The position numbers and the translations under genes are program-made. From the NCBI GenBank assembly GCA_005503085.1, contig SCOI01000003.1, positions 248,001 through 312,000 on the forward strand: a stretch of DNA of 64,000 nucleotides. The letters run 5' to 3'. Below, piece by piece: positions 1 through 8,323 of the stretch (the first letter of the stretch is position 1; every line of letters begins with the position of its first letter). Source of the DNA: Burkholderiales bacterium C2. Lineage in GTDB: Bacteria; Pseudomonadota; Gammaproteobacteria; Burkholderiales; Burkholderiaceae_C. Below the pieces are notes generated by a model that was not told where the DNA came from, did not search any database, and saw nothing but the letters and a program-made list of their open reading frames with translations.

Positions 1-134
1 CCCTGCTGCTCGGCGCGGCGCGGCTCTGTACCCAGCAGGGCTTGAGCCTGCAGATCCACAATGCACCCGACAAGCTGCAGGAGCTGGCTCGGGTCTACGG
101 GGTGACCGAGCTGCTCTGGCCGGTGGCGTCCTGA
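1..134 (+). CDS. STAS-domain protein, C-terminal part only
   Basis: An open frame enters from the left edge (first full codon at base 3) and stops with TGA at 132-134, giving the last 43 residues of a protein. The ending, with an alanine/leucine helix, a QIHNAP turn and a final ELARVYGVTELL helix, matches the end of STAS domains such as MlaB, the cytoplasmic partner of the Mla lipid-transport ATPase, or anti-sigma-factor antagonists. The gene is cut by the window edge, so the exact family cannot be fixed. It converges on hexR with no spacer. Confidence 0.5.
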   Translation, partial: LLLGAARLCTQQGLSLQIHNAPDKLQELARVYGVTELLWPVAS

Positions 135-1001
135 CTAGGCCGCGTAGCGCTTGCTGCGCAGATTGCGCTTGATCTCCTGCAGCATGGGCCGCAGCTTCTG
201 CCCCAGCTGCAGCGCGACGCCGGTGGTCAGGATGTCGATCGCGATCAGGTGCAGCAGCCGTGACACCATCGGGCTGTAGCGGTCGAAGTCTTCCGGGTGA
301 TCGACCGCCAGCAGGATCTGGCCCGGTGCCTGGCCCATCGCCGCGAGCGGCGAGCCGCTGGCGGTGATGATGATGGTGGTCGCGCCTTTCTTGCGCGCGA
401 TCTCGGCCGCATCCATCAGGTCGCGGCTGCGCCCCGAGTTGCTGATGATGACGGCGCAGTCGCCGGTCTGCAGCATGGTTGCGCTCATCAGCTGCACATG
501 GCCGTCGCTGCAAGCGGCGGTGTTGACCCCCAGGCGGAAAAACTTGTGCTGGGCGTCCTGGGCCACGATGCCTGAATTGCCGACGCCGTAGAACTCGATG
601 CGCCGGCCGTTGCGGCCCGACTCTGCCAGCGCGGTGATGGCGCGCTCGAAGGCGTGGCTGGCGGCGTCGTTGCGGTAATGCAGCAGCGCGGCCACCGCGT
701 TGTCGACCACCTTGACGATCAGGTCGCCCGGCTTGTCGTCCTCGTCGACCGCGCGGTGCACAAAGGGCACGCCCTCGTTGACGCTGCCGGCCAGCTTGAG
801 CTTGAAGTCGGCCAGTCCGTCATAGCCGACGCTGCGGCAAAAGCGCACCACGGTCGGCTTGCTGACATGGGCCCGGTCGGCCAGCTCGCTGACCGGCAGG
901 CTGGCGAAGGCGCGCGCGTCGATCAGCAAAAGCTTGGCAACGCGCTGCTCGGCCGGCGGCAGCGCGGGCAGCGCCGCCTTGATTCTTTCGAGAATGCTCA
1001 C
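135..1001 (-). CDS. hexR: RpiR/MurR-family transcriptional regulator HexR
   Basis: 288 residues. The N-terminal helix-turn-helix (about residues 1-75, with HVSKPTVVRFCRSVGYDGL) is the RpiR/HTH_6 DNA-binding domain. The remainder is a SIS sugar-phosphate-binding domain (GVGNSGIVAQDAQHKF and a later IISNSGRSRDL segment). HexR represses zwf and Entner-Doudoroff genes in proteobacteria and is released by 2-keto-3-deoxy-6-phosphogluconate. Here its ATG overlaps the zwf stop (ATGA, 998-1001), so it is the second gene of a zwf-hexR operon and probably controls its own operon through the palindrome at 2467-2481. The assignment as HexR rather than another RpiR member rests on this context. Confidence 0.88.
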   Translation of the reverse strand: MSILERIKAALPALPPAEQRVAKLLLIDARAFASLPVSELADRAHVSKPTVVRFCRSVGYDGLADFKLKLAGSVNEGVPFVHRAVDEDDKPGDLIVKVVDNAVAALLHYRNDAASHAFERAITALAESGRNGRRIEFYGVGNSGIVAQDAQHKFFRLGVNTAACSDGHVQLMSATMLQTGDCAVIISNSGRSRDLMDAAEIARKKGATTIIITASGSPLAAMGQAPGQILLAVDHPEDFDRYSPMVSRLLHLIAIDILTTGVALQLGQKLRPMLQEIKRNLRSKRYAA

Positions 1002-2437
1002 TGTTCCTCAGCCCAGGTGAAACCATCGCGTGCCACCAGCGCGCTGGCCGCCGGCGGGCCCCAGGAGCCGGCCGTGTAGGTGCGGGGGCCAGCGCTGTCG
1101 CGCTTCCAGGCGTCCAGGATGGGTTCGACCCAGCGCCAGGCCTGCTCCTGCTCGTCGCTGCGCACGAACAGGTTCAGGCGACCGGCGATCGCATCCAGCA
1201 GCAGGCGCTCATAGGCGCCGACGCGGTTGGCCGCGAAGGCCTTGTCGAAGTCCAGATCCAGCGACACCGGGGTCAGGGCCTCGCCGCTGCCCTTGGTGGC
1301 CAGCAGCTGCAGCTCCAGGCCGTCCTCGGGCTGCAGCTTGATGACCAGGCGATTGGGCTGATTCGGCCCCGGGAAGATCGGATGCGGCACCTGGCGGAAA
1401 TTGACGACGATTTGCGCGTCGCGCGCCGCCAGGCGCTTGCCGGTGCGCAGATAGAAGGGCACGCCGGCCCAGCGCCAGTTCTGCACCTCGGTGCGTAGCG
1501 CGACAAAGGTCTCGGTGGCGCTGTCGGCCGGTATCTTGCCCTCGTCCAGATAGGACACCACGGCCTTGCCGTCCACCGTGCCGGCGCGGTACTGGCCGCG
1601 CACCACATCACGCGCCACGCTCTCGGCGGTGAAGGGCTTCAGCGAGCGCAGCACCTTGAGCTTCTCGTCGCGGATCGCGTCGGCATCATTGGTCGACGGC
1701 GGCTCCATCGCGATCATCGTCAGCAGCTGCAGCGCATGGTTCTGGATCATGTCGCGCAGGGCGCCGGTGCCGTCATAGAACGGGCCGCGGGTGCCGACAC
1801 CCAGGCTTTCGGCCAGGGTGATCTGGATATTGGCAATGCTCTCGCGGCGCCACAGCGGCTCGAAGAAGGCATTGCCGAAGCGCAGCGCCATCAGGTTCTG
1901 CACCGAGGGCTTGCCGAGATAGTGGTCGATGCGGAAGGCCTGCTCCTCGGCGAACACCGAGCGCACCACCTTGTTGATCTGCTGGGCGCTGGCCAGGTCG
2001 TGCCCCAGCGGCTTCTCCAGCACGACGCGCACCTTGGGCTGGTTCAGGCCGGCCACACCCAGCTGTTCGCAGATCTGGGTGAACAGATGCGGGCTGGTGG
2101 CCAGATAAAGCACCACGGTGTCGGCATTGCGCTCATCCAGCCAGTCCTTGAGCTTCTGGTAATGCTCGGGCTGGGACAGGTCCATGCGCCGGTAGTGAAG
2201 CAGCGCGGCGAAGCGCTCGAACTCCTCGTCGCTCGGGCGCTTCGGTCCATCGACCTCTCTGAAGCGTTCCTTGAGCCATTCGCGATAGCGCTCGTCGGGC
2301 ATATCGTCACGGGCCACGGCCAGAATACGGCCACCCTCGGGCAGCTTGCCGTGGCGGAAGGCCTGGAACAGCGCCGGCATCAGCTTGCGCCATGTGAGAT
2401 CGCCAGTACCGCCGAAGAAAACGAGATCGAATGACAT
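998..2437 (-). CDS. zwf: glucose-6-phosphate 1-dehydrogenase
   Basis: 479 residues, usual length for bacterial G6PDH. It oxidises glucose 6-phosphate to 6-phosphogluconolactone with NADP, the entry to the pentose phosphate and Entner-Doudoroff routes. The N-terminal dinucleotide-binding motif GGTGDL is at residues 9-14, EKPLG at 141-145, and the active-site signature RIDHYLGK at 169-176. The gene is divergent from tal-pgi across a 135-bp gap and translationally coupled to hexR downstream by an ATGA overlap. Cytoplasmic enzyme; nothing unusual in the sequence. Confidence 0.97.
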   Translation of the reverse strand: MSFDLVFFGGTGDLTWRKLMPALFQAFRHGKLPEGGRILAVARDDMPDERYREWLKERFREVDGPKRPSDEEFERFAALLHYRRMDLSQPEHYQKLKDWLDERNADTVVLYLATSPHLFTQICEQLGVAGLNQPKVRVVLEKPLGHDLASAQQINKVVRSVFAEEQAFRIDHYLGKPSVQNLMALRFGNAFFEPLWRRESIANIQITLAESLGVGTRGPFYDGTGALRDMIQNHALQLLTMIAMEPPSTNDADAIRDEKLKVLRSLKPFTAESVARDVVRGQYRAGTVDGKAVVSYLDEGKIPADSATETFVALRTEVQNWRWAGVPFYLRTGKRLAARDAQIVVNFRQVPHPIFPGPNQPNRLVIKLQPEDGLELQLLATKGSGEALTPVSLDLDFDKAFAANRVGAYERLLLDAIAGRLNLFVRSDEQEQAWRWVEPILDAWKRDSAGPRTYTAGSWGPPAASALVARDGFTWAEEQ

Positions 2438-2466
2438 GCGCGCTTGCTGTTGGAATGTTTTGTTGA

Positions 2467-2481
2467 TGTAACGAAGTTACC
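2467..2481. promoter_or_regulatory. probable HexR operator in the zwf-tal divergent promoter region
   Basis: The 135-bp gap between the divergent zwf and tal starts holds a perfect inverted repeat, GTAAC-GAA-GTTAC (2468-2480), inside TGTAACGAAGTTACC. Its size, symmetry and sequence resemble the 15-bp HexR palindrome known from proteobacteria (TGTAAT..ATTACA type). Its place between zwf-hexR and tal-pgi would let one regulator control both arms. No clear -10/-35 pair was assigned. Confidence 0.6.
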
Positions 2482-2572
2482 GGATTTATGATGCACGAGT
2501 TTCTTCCGGGGGTCAATCCGTGTCGCCCTCGCGGTTCTAATAAGGGATCTGCATCACCAACGGACCTCGCTC

Positions 2573-3523
2573 ATGAATCAGCTCGAACAACTGAAGACCT
2601 GCACCACCGTCGTCGCCGATACCGGCAACTTTTTGCAGCTGGCGCAGTTTGCGCCGCGCGACGCCACCACCAATCCCTCGCTGATCCTGAAGGCCGTGCA
2701 GTCGGCCGACTATGCCCCGCTGCTCAAGGACACGGTGGCGGCGCATCAGGGCAAGCCGCTCGACGAGATCGTCGACCAGGTGCTGGTGCGTTTCGGCCTC
2801 GAAATCCTGAAGGTGGTGCCGGGCCGGGTGTCGACCGAGGTGGATGCGCGTCTGAGCTTCGACAAGGCGGGCACTCTGGCGCGAGCCCGCCGCATCATGG
2901 CCTTGTACGAGGCTGCGGGCATTGGCCGTGAACGGGTGCTGATCAAGATCGCCTCGACCTGGGAGGGCATCCAGGCCGCCGCCGAGCTGGAGCGCGAAGG
3001 CATCCACTGCAATCTGACCCTGCTGTTCTCGTTCTGCCAGGCGGTGGCCTGCGGTGCGGCCGGCATCAAGCTGATCTCGCCCTTTGTCGGCCGCATCTAC
3101 GATTGGTACAAGAAGAGCGCCGGCGCCGCCTGGGACGAGGCCGCCCAGGCCGGCGCCAACGATCCGGGCGTCAAGTCGGTGACGCAGATCTTCAACTACT
3201 ACAAGAAGCACGGCATCGCCACCGAGGTGATGGGTGCGAGCTTCCGCAATATCGGCCAGATCCGCGCGCTGGCCGGCTGCGATCTGCTGACCATCAGCCC
3301 CGATTTGCTGGCGCAGTTGCAGGCCTCGGAAGAGCCGCTGGCCCGCGCGCTGGATGCAGTGGCGGCGCGTGCCGCCGACATCCCCGCCGTTTCCTTCGAC
3401 GAAGCGGGCTTCCGCTTTGCCCTCAACCAGGACGCCATGGCCACCGAGAAGCTGGCCGAAGGCATCCGCCTGTTTGCCGTTGACTCGGCCAAACTGGACC
3501 AGATGATTGAAGAGAGCCGCTGA
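2573..3523 (+). CDS. tal: transaldolase
   Basis: 316 residues, the usual TalB length. It transfers a dihydroxyacetone unit between sugar phosphates in the non-oxidative pentose phosphate pathway. The start region (VVADTGNF, then [10 protein letters not shown]) is the family signature, and the Schiff-base lysine is Lys125 in VLIKIASTW. The stop codon TGA (3521-3523) overlaps the pgi ATG (3523-3525), so tal and pgi form a translationally coupled pair that diverges from zwf-hexR. Probably regulated by HexR from the shared intergenic operator. Confidence 0.96.
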   Translation: MNQLEQLKTCTTVVADTGNFLQLAQFAPRDATTNPSLILKAVQSADYAPLLKDTVAAHQGKPLDEIVDQVLVRFGLEILKVVPGRVSTEVDARLSFDKAGTLARARRIMALYEAAGIGRERVLIKIASTWEGIQAAAELEREGIHCNLTLLFSFCQAVACGAAGIKLISPFVGRIYDWYKKSAGAAWDEAAQAGANDPGVKSVTQIFNYYKKHGIATEVMGASFRNIGQIRALAGCDLLTISPDLLAQLQASEEPLARALDAVAARAADIPAVSFDEAGFRFALNQDAMATEKLAEGIRLFAVDSAKLDQMIEESR

Positions 3524-5148
3524 TGACTTTCTCGCGTTGTGATCAAAGCCCGGCCTGGGCCGCCTTGCGCAGCCACTATGAAAAGGCCGGTCAGGCCTTT
3601 GATTTGCGCAGTGCCTTTGCCGCCGATGCCGGCCGCTTTGCGGCCTGGTCCTTCGAAGCGCCGGAGGTCTTCGCCGATCTGTCGAAGAACCGCATCGATG
3701 CGGCCACGCTGGACCTGCTCTTGCAGCTGGCGCGCGACTGCGGGCTTGAATCACAACGCGAGGCCTTGTTCAAGGGCGAACCGATCAACCATACCGAAGG
3801 CCGCGCCGTGCTGCACACGGCCCTGCGCGCGCCGGCCGGCGAGGGCTTGTTCAGCGACGAGGTGCAGGCCTCGCTGGCGCGCATGCTGGCCTTTGCCGAG
3901 AGCGTGCGCGATGTGGCCAGCAGCGGCTTTCGCGACATCGTCCATATCGGCATCGGCGGCAGCGATCTGGGTCCGGCCATGGTGGTCGGCGCGCTGAATG
4001 CCTACACCCAGGCCGGGCAGCGCCTTCACTTCGTCTCGAACGTCGACGGGCATGACCTGGCCCCGGTGCTGCGCGATCTGGATCCGGCCAAGACCCTGTT
4101 CGTGATCGCATCCAAGACCTTCACGACCCAGGAGACCCTGGCCAATGCCTTGGCCGCCAAGGCCTGGTTCCTGGGCAATGGCGGCAGTGATGTGGCGCGC
4201 CACTTCGTCGCCACCAGCAGCAATACCGAGGCGGCGGCGGCTTTCGGCATCCACACCAGCTTCGGTTTCTGGGACTGGGTCGGCGGCCGCTATTCGCTGT
4301 GGTCGGTGATCGGCCTGCCGATCGCGATCGCGATCGGTGCCGACAACTTCCGCGCGCTGCTGGCCGGCGCCCATGCGATGGACCTGCATTTCCGGCAAGC
4401 GCCGCTGGCGCGCAATCTGCCGGTGCTGCTGGGCCTGATCGACATCTGGTACCGCAATTTCCATGGCTTTGGCAGCCGCAGCGTCGCGCCCTACCACCAG
4501 GGCCTGAAGCGCCTGCCGGCCTATCTGCAGCAGCTGGAGATGGAGAGCAATGGCAAAGGCGTGGACCGCGAGGGTCAGGCCTTGCCCTATGGCACCAGCC
4601 CGGTGGTCTGGGGCGAGGCCGGCACCAATGGCCAGCATGCCTATTTCCAGATGCTGCACCAGGGCACGGATGTGATTCCGGTCGAGTTCATCGCGGTCAA
4701 GCACACCCATCATGGTCCGCATATCGGCGGCGAGCTGGCCGGGTTGCTGCAGGACCAGCACAGCAAGCTGCTGGCCAACTGCCTGGCCCAGTCGCAGGCG
4801 CTGATGCAGGGCAAGACGCTGGAGGAGGCGCTGCACGAGAAGGCGCCGACCGCCTCGAAATCGCTGGGCGCGCTGACCGTGGCGCGGCACCGCAGCTTCC
4901 CCGGCAACCGGCCCAGCACGACCTTGGTGCTGGACGAGTTGAGCCCGCGCTCGCTGGGTGCGCTGATCGCGCTTTACGAGCACCGTGTCTTCGTGAGCGG
5001 TGCGCTGTGGGGCATCAACAGCTTCGATCAGTGGGGCGTCGAGCTGGGCAAAGCCTTGTGCAACAGCCTGCTGCCGCGCTTGAGCAGCGGCGATACCGCC
5101 GGCCTGGATGCCTCCACCGCCGGCCTGCTGCAGAGGTTGCGCGCATGA
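3523..5148 (+). CDS. pgi: glucose-6-phosphate isomerase
   Basis: 541 residues. It interconverts glucose 6-phosphate and fructose 6-phosphate. Family landmarks are GIGGSDLGPAMV near residue 145, FVIASKTFTTQET with the phosphate-binding residues, GGRYSLWSVIGLP, the EMESNGKGVD segment and a C-terminal QWGVELGKAL signature. Its start overlaps the tal stop by one base and its stop overlaps the start of the HAD phosphatase gene (ATGA, 5145-5148), giving a three-gene tal-pgi-HAD operon. Confidence 0.97.
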   Translation: MTFSRCDQSPAWAALRSHYEKAGQAFDLRSAFAADAGRFAAWSFEAPEVFADLSKNRIDAATLDLLLQLARDCGLESQREALFKGEPINHTEGRAVLHTALRAPAGEGLFSDEVQASLARMLAFAESVRDVASSGFRDIVHIGIGGSDLGPAMVVGALNAYTQAGQRLHFVSNVDGHDLAPVLRDLDPAKTLFVIASKTFTTQETLANALAAKAWFLGNGGSDVARHFVATSSNTEAAAAFGIHTSFGFWDWVGGRYSLWSVIGLPIAIAIGADNFRALLAGAHAMDLHFRQAPLARNLPVLLGLIDIWYRNFHGFGSRSVAPYHQGLKRLPAYLQQLEMESNGKGVDREGQALPYGTSPVVWGEAGTNGQHAYFQMLHQGTDVIPVEFIAVKHTHHGPHIGGELAGLLQDQHSKLLANCLAQSQALMQGKTLEEALHEKAPTASKSLGALTVARHRSFPGNRPSTTLVLDELSPRSLGALIALYEHRVFVSGALWGINSFDQWGVELGKALCNSLLPRLSSGDTAGLDASTAGLLQRLRA

Positions 5149-5762
5149 ATGTGGTGTTCGATTTCGGTGCTGTGCTGTTTCGTTGGCATCCAGCGAGTTT
5201 TCTGGCACGGGTGTGGCCGCAGCGCGTGGCCGATGCCGAGTCGGGCAGGGCCGTGGCGACGGAATTCTTCCAGAACTACAGCGGCGACTGGGGCGCCTTC
5301 GACCAGGGCCTGATCGACGCAGCGACAGTTATCGAGCGCGTTGCCACCCGTACCGGCTGGCCCCGTGCCGAGGTCGAGCAGGTGGTGCGCGCGGTGCCGG
5401 ACGAGCTGCAACTCTTGCCAGACACGGTGGAGCTGATCAAAGATTTGAAGCAGGCCGGCCATCGGCTCTTCTATCTGTCCAATATGCCCGAGCCCTATGC
5501 CGATCATCTGGAGCGGCATTACCCGCTGCATGAATGGTTCGAGTCGGGCCTGTTCTCGGGCCGGGTCAAGCAATCAAAGCCGGGCGCCGAAATCTATCGC
5601 CTTGCGATCGAGCGTTTTGGCGTGCCGCCGGCGAGCTGCCTGTTCCTCGATGATCACCCGGCCAACATCGAGGCGGCCCAGGCGGCCGGCTGGCAGGCCT
5701 TGCAGTTCAGCGACGCGGCCGCGATGCGGCCGCAGCTGCAGGCCCTGGGCCTACTGCTCTAG
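5145..5762 (+). CDS. HAD-superfamily phosphatase, YihX-like
   Basis: 205 residues. The opening [14 protein letters not shown] is the HAD nucleophile loop in the DFGxV form typical of HAD IA variant-3 enzymes such as E. coli YihX, an alpha-glucose-1-phosphatase. [10 protein letters not shown] gives motif [12 protein letters not shown] motif III, and [14 protein letters not shown] motif IV. The ATGA overlap with pgi places it in a hexose-phosphate operon, which supports a sugar-phosphate substrate, but the substrate is not shown by the sequence. The upstream open frame is only antiphase pgi sequence, so ATG 5145 is chosen as start. The last 12 bases overlap yacG tail to tail. Confidence 0.82.
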   Translation: MNVVFDFGAVLFRWHPASFLARVWPQRVADAESGRAVATEFFQNYSGDWGAFDQGLIDAATVIERVATRTGWPRAEVEQVVRAVPDELQLLPDTVELIKDLKQAGHRLFYLSNMPEPYADHLERHYPLHEWFESGLFSGRVKQSKPGAEIYRLAIERFGVPPASCLFLDDHPANIEAAQAAGWQALQFSDAAAMRPQLQALGLLL

Positions 5763-5948
5763 GTCGCGGTCTTCCGGCGGCGGCGCCGCCTCGACGCGGA
5801 AACTCTCGCTGGCCCAGGCGCCCAGATCGATCTGGCGGCAGCGCTGGCTGCAGAAGGGGCGCCAGCTGTTGCTGGGCGCGAACACGCTATCACCGCCGCA
5901 GGTGGGGCAGCGCACGATGCGCGGCGGCTTGGTCTCATCCATCGTCAT
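5751..5948 (-). CDS. yacG: DNA gyrase inhibitor YacG
   Basis: 65 residues. A CPTCGG pair near residue 15 and a later FCSQRC pair form the four-cysteine zinc site of YacG, with the family's C-x2-C-x15-C-x3-C spacing and the RQIDLGAW segment after it. YacG binds GyrB and inhibits gyrase. The ATG (5948) abuts the zapD stop directly, so it is the last gene of the run coaE-zapD-yacG. Its end overlaps the convergent HAD gene by 12 bases. Confidence 0.92.
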   Translation of the reverse strand: MTMDETKPPRIVRCPTCGGDSVFAPSNSWRPFCSQRCRQIDLGAWASESFRVEAAPPPEDRDLEQ

Positions 5949-6713
5949 CTAGGCACACAAGGTCAATTCGAAGCTGGCGTCCTGCGGGGCCAGCTTGAGC
6001 CGGCCTTCCTCGTCCTGCCGCATCAGGCGGATATTGATCATCAGGCGGTGGCCGCTGATCTCGGGAATCAGGCCCAGGCTGGGGTCCAGCTTCATGCGCA
6101 GCAACTGATAGACGCGGCCGGCGGCCAGGCTTTGCTGGAACTGGCCGGCCTGTGCCGCGACCTTGTGCGGCGCACCCGAGTCGCGCAGCAGGCCCAGCAG
6201 CACCTGCAGGCCCTCGGCCAGCGGCATCAGCGACTGGGTCCACTGCATCAAGTCGTTGCGGCGGCGCGCCGGCAGGAATTGCTGCCAGGTGTAGTAGGCC
6301 GGCAGATCGAATTCGCAGGTGCCGCCGGGGATGCTGATGCGGCTGCGTATGCTCATCAGCCAGTCATTGGTGGTCAGCACATGGCCCGCCTTGCCGACCA
6401 GCTGGTTCAGGCCGCTGTAGGCATGGTCGATGCGTGCCACCACCTCGTTGAGCGCGTCCTCGGCGATGGCCGGATTGCCGCGGTAGCTGTTGAGCTGGGC
6501 CTTGTGGCGCTCGAGCTCCTTCAGCAGATCGGACTTCAGATCGGCGCGCGAGGCGACATCCATGATCTCGAAAATCGTCACCAGGGCGAAATGATGGTCC
6601 AGCGGCGTCTCGCGCGGGATCAGCTGTCCCAGGCGGTCGAACAGGTGTTCGAGACGCAGCATCGTGCGGATGCTTTCGTTGAACGGGTATTCGTAGAGAA
6701 CCAAGGGGGCCAT
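5949..6713 (-). CDS. zapD: cell division protein ZapD
   Basis: 254 residues, beginning MAPLVLYEYPFNESIRTMLR, which is the conserved start of ZapD (DUF1342). ZapD bundles FtsZ filaments and supports Z-ring assembly at midcell. An all-alpha N-terminal half (helices rich in Leu/Arg/Glu) and a C-terminal beta-rich half ending in a short FELTLCA strand fit the family. It sits between coaE and yacG, the classic order in beta- and gammaproteobacteria, with zero bases to yacG. Confidence 0.94.
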   Translation of the reverse strand: MAPLVLYEYPFNESIRTMLRLEHLFDRLGQLIPRETPLDHHFALVTIFEIMDVASRADLKSDLLKELERHKAQLNSYRGNPAIAEDALNEVVARIDHAYSGLNQLVGKAGHVLTTNDWLMSIRSRISIPGGTCEFDLPAYYTWQQFLPARRRNDLMQWTQSLMPLAEGLQVLLGLLRDSGAPHKVAAQAGQFQQSLAAGRVYQLLRMKLDPSLGLIPEISGHRLMINIRLMRQDEEGRLKLAPQDASFELTLCA

Positions 6714-6776
6714 TCCTCGTCTGTCAGCGTGGGAGGCAAGCCGGGCGCCGAGTGCGCGCCGGTGAGCGCTATTGTT

Positions 6777-7382
6777 TCATACGCTGGCGACGCTGCGCCA
6801 ATGAGCCGCAAGGGTCAGGACTTGCGCGCGCAAGCCGGCCAGGTCCAGACCTTCGTTGTGGATCACCGCATCGGCTGCGGCGCGCCGCTGCGCACGGCTG
6901 GTTTGCTGCCGAAGCACCGCTTCCACTGCGGCCGGCGTCCACCCCGAACGCTGTGTGACCCGCGCCACCTGACTGGCCTCGTCACAGTCAACCACCAGCA
7001 CACGCAGCACCTGCGAGCGCCAGCGCCCCGACTCGACCAGCAGCGGCACATCGAACACCAGCAGATCGCTGCTCGCCGCCTCCGCCTGAGCCCGGGTCTC
7101 GGCACCTATCATCGGGTGCATGATGGCCTCAAGGCGGCGCAGCGCCTCAGGGTCGGCAAAGGCCAGCTCGCGCATATGGGCCCGGTTCAGCGCGCCCTCC
7201 GCCGTCAGGGCCTGGAGGCCGAAGGTGGCGGTGATTGCCGGCATCGCGGCCCCGCCGGCGGCCGTCAGCTGTCGTGAGATCGCATCGGTGTCGATCAGGG
7301 CGGCACCGGCCTCGCGCAAAAAGCCCGCGACCGTGCTCTTGCCGCTGCCGATGCCGCCGGTCAGGCCGATCCGCAAGGCCAT
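6777..7382 (-). CDS. coaE: dephospho-CoA kinase
   Basis: 201 residues. It phosphorylates the 3'-hydroxyl of dephospho-CoA, the last step of coenzyme A synthesis. The P-loop GLTGGIGSGKST is at residues 6-17, followed by the ALIDTDAISRQL region and the lid arginines of P-loop kinases. ATG 7382 is used because the open frame beyond it is antiphase pilD. The start overlaps the pilD stop by one base (TGATG), so coaE is translated from the pil transcript. Confidence 0.95.
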   Translation of the reverse strand: MALRIGLTGGIGSGKSTVAGFLREAGAALIDTDAISRQLTAAGGAAMPAITATFGLQALTAEGALNRAHMRELAFADPEALRRLEAIMHPMIGAETRAQAEAASSDLLVFDVPLLVESGRWRSQVLRVLVVDCDEASQVARVTQRSGWTPAAVEAVLRQQTSRAQRRAAADAVIHNEGLDLAGLRAQVLTLAAHWRSVASV

Positions 7383-8308
7383 CAGGCCCAGCCCAGCCAA
7401 GCCAGCACCCGCTCCGAGCCGGCAAACAGCACGACCAGGCCGCCGCCGGCGAGGAAGGGGCCGAAGGGCACATAGCGGCCTTCGCGCAGGCTGCTGCTCA
7501 TCTTCATCGCGATGCCGACGATAGCTCCGATCACCGAGGCGCCCAGCACGATGGGCAGAATCATCTGCCAACCCAGCCAGGCACCCAGCGCAGCCAGCAG
7601 CTTGAAGTCGCCATAGCCCATGCCCTCTTTGCCGGTGGTCAGCTTGAACAGCCAGTAGACCGACCAGAGCGAGAGATAGCCGACCAGGGCACCGATCAGG
7701 GCCTGGTCCAGCGCAATCGTCCAGCCCAGCAGCGCGGCCAGCAGGCCGGCCCACAGCAGGGGCTGGTTCAGTGAATCGGGCAGCAAGGTGGTGTCCCAGT
7801 CGATCGCCGCCAGGGCCAGCAGGCAGGCCGCGAAAGCGCACCACATCAGGCTTACAGGCTGGGCGCCGAAACGCCAGCCGATGGCGGCGAACAGCAGGCC
7901 GGTCAACAGCTCGATGATGGGATAGCGGGCCGAGATGCGGGTCTTGCAGGCCGAGCAGCGGCCACCCAGACGCAGCCAGCCGATCAGCGGCAGGTTCTCA
8001 TGCCAGGCCAGTTGATGGCCGCACTGGGGGCAGCGCGAGCGCGGTGTGGCAATGCCCAGCCTGGGCTGCTTGTCCAGATGCAGGGCCAGGTCTTGCGCGG
8101 CCGCCGCCAGCTTGTCGGCGGGCGCCTTGGGCAGGCCGGAGCGCTGCAAGTCTGGGCTGTCGGACAGCTGAGCCGCCGCATCGCCGAGCCATTGCCGCTC
8201 CAGCATCAAGGGCAGCCGATGCACCACCACATTGAGAAAGCTGCCTATGCACAGCCCCAGGATGCCGAGACCATAGGGGGACAGCAGCCATTCGATTTCT
8301 TGTGTCAT
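7382..8308 (-). CDS. pilD: type IV prepilin peptidase / N-methyltransferase PilD
   Basis: 308 residues, polytopic inner-membrane aspartic protease that removes the leader of type IV prepilins and methylates the new N-terminus. The N-terminal cytoplasmic loop has the CPQCG and CSACK pairs. The two catalytic aspartates lie in AAIDWDTTLLPDSLN and GMGYGDFKLL. The GSFLNVVVHRLP start segment is diagnostic. It has an insert of about 30 residues between residues 40 and 85 (DLQRSGLPKAPADKLAAAAQ region), which is longer than minimal members. Follows pilC with a 15-bp gap. Confidence 0.96.
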   Translation of the reverse strand: MTQEIEWLLSPYGLGILGLCIGSFLNVVVHRLPLMLERQWLGDAAAQLSDSPDLQRSGLPKAPADKLAAAAQDLALHLDKQPRLGIATPRSRCPQCGHQLAWHENLPLIGWLRLGGRCSACKTRISARYPIIELLTGLLFAAIGWRFGAQPVSLMWCAFAACLLALAAIDWDTTLLPDSLNQPLLWAGLLAALLGWTIALDQALIGALVGYLSLWSVYWLFKLTTGKEGMGYGDFKLLAALGAWLGWQMILPIVLGASVIGAIVGIAMKMSSSLREGRYVPFGPFLAGGGLVVLFAGSERVLAWLGWA

Positions 8309-8323
8309 GCAAGAGGTTGGTGC

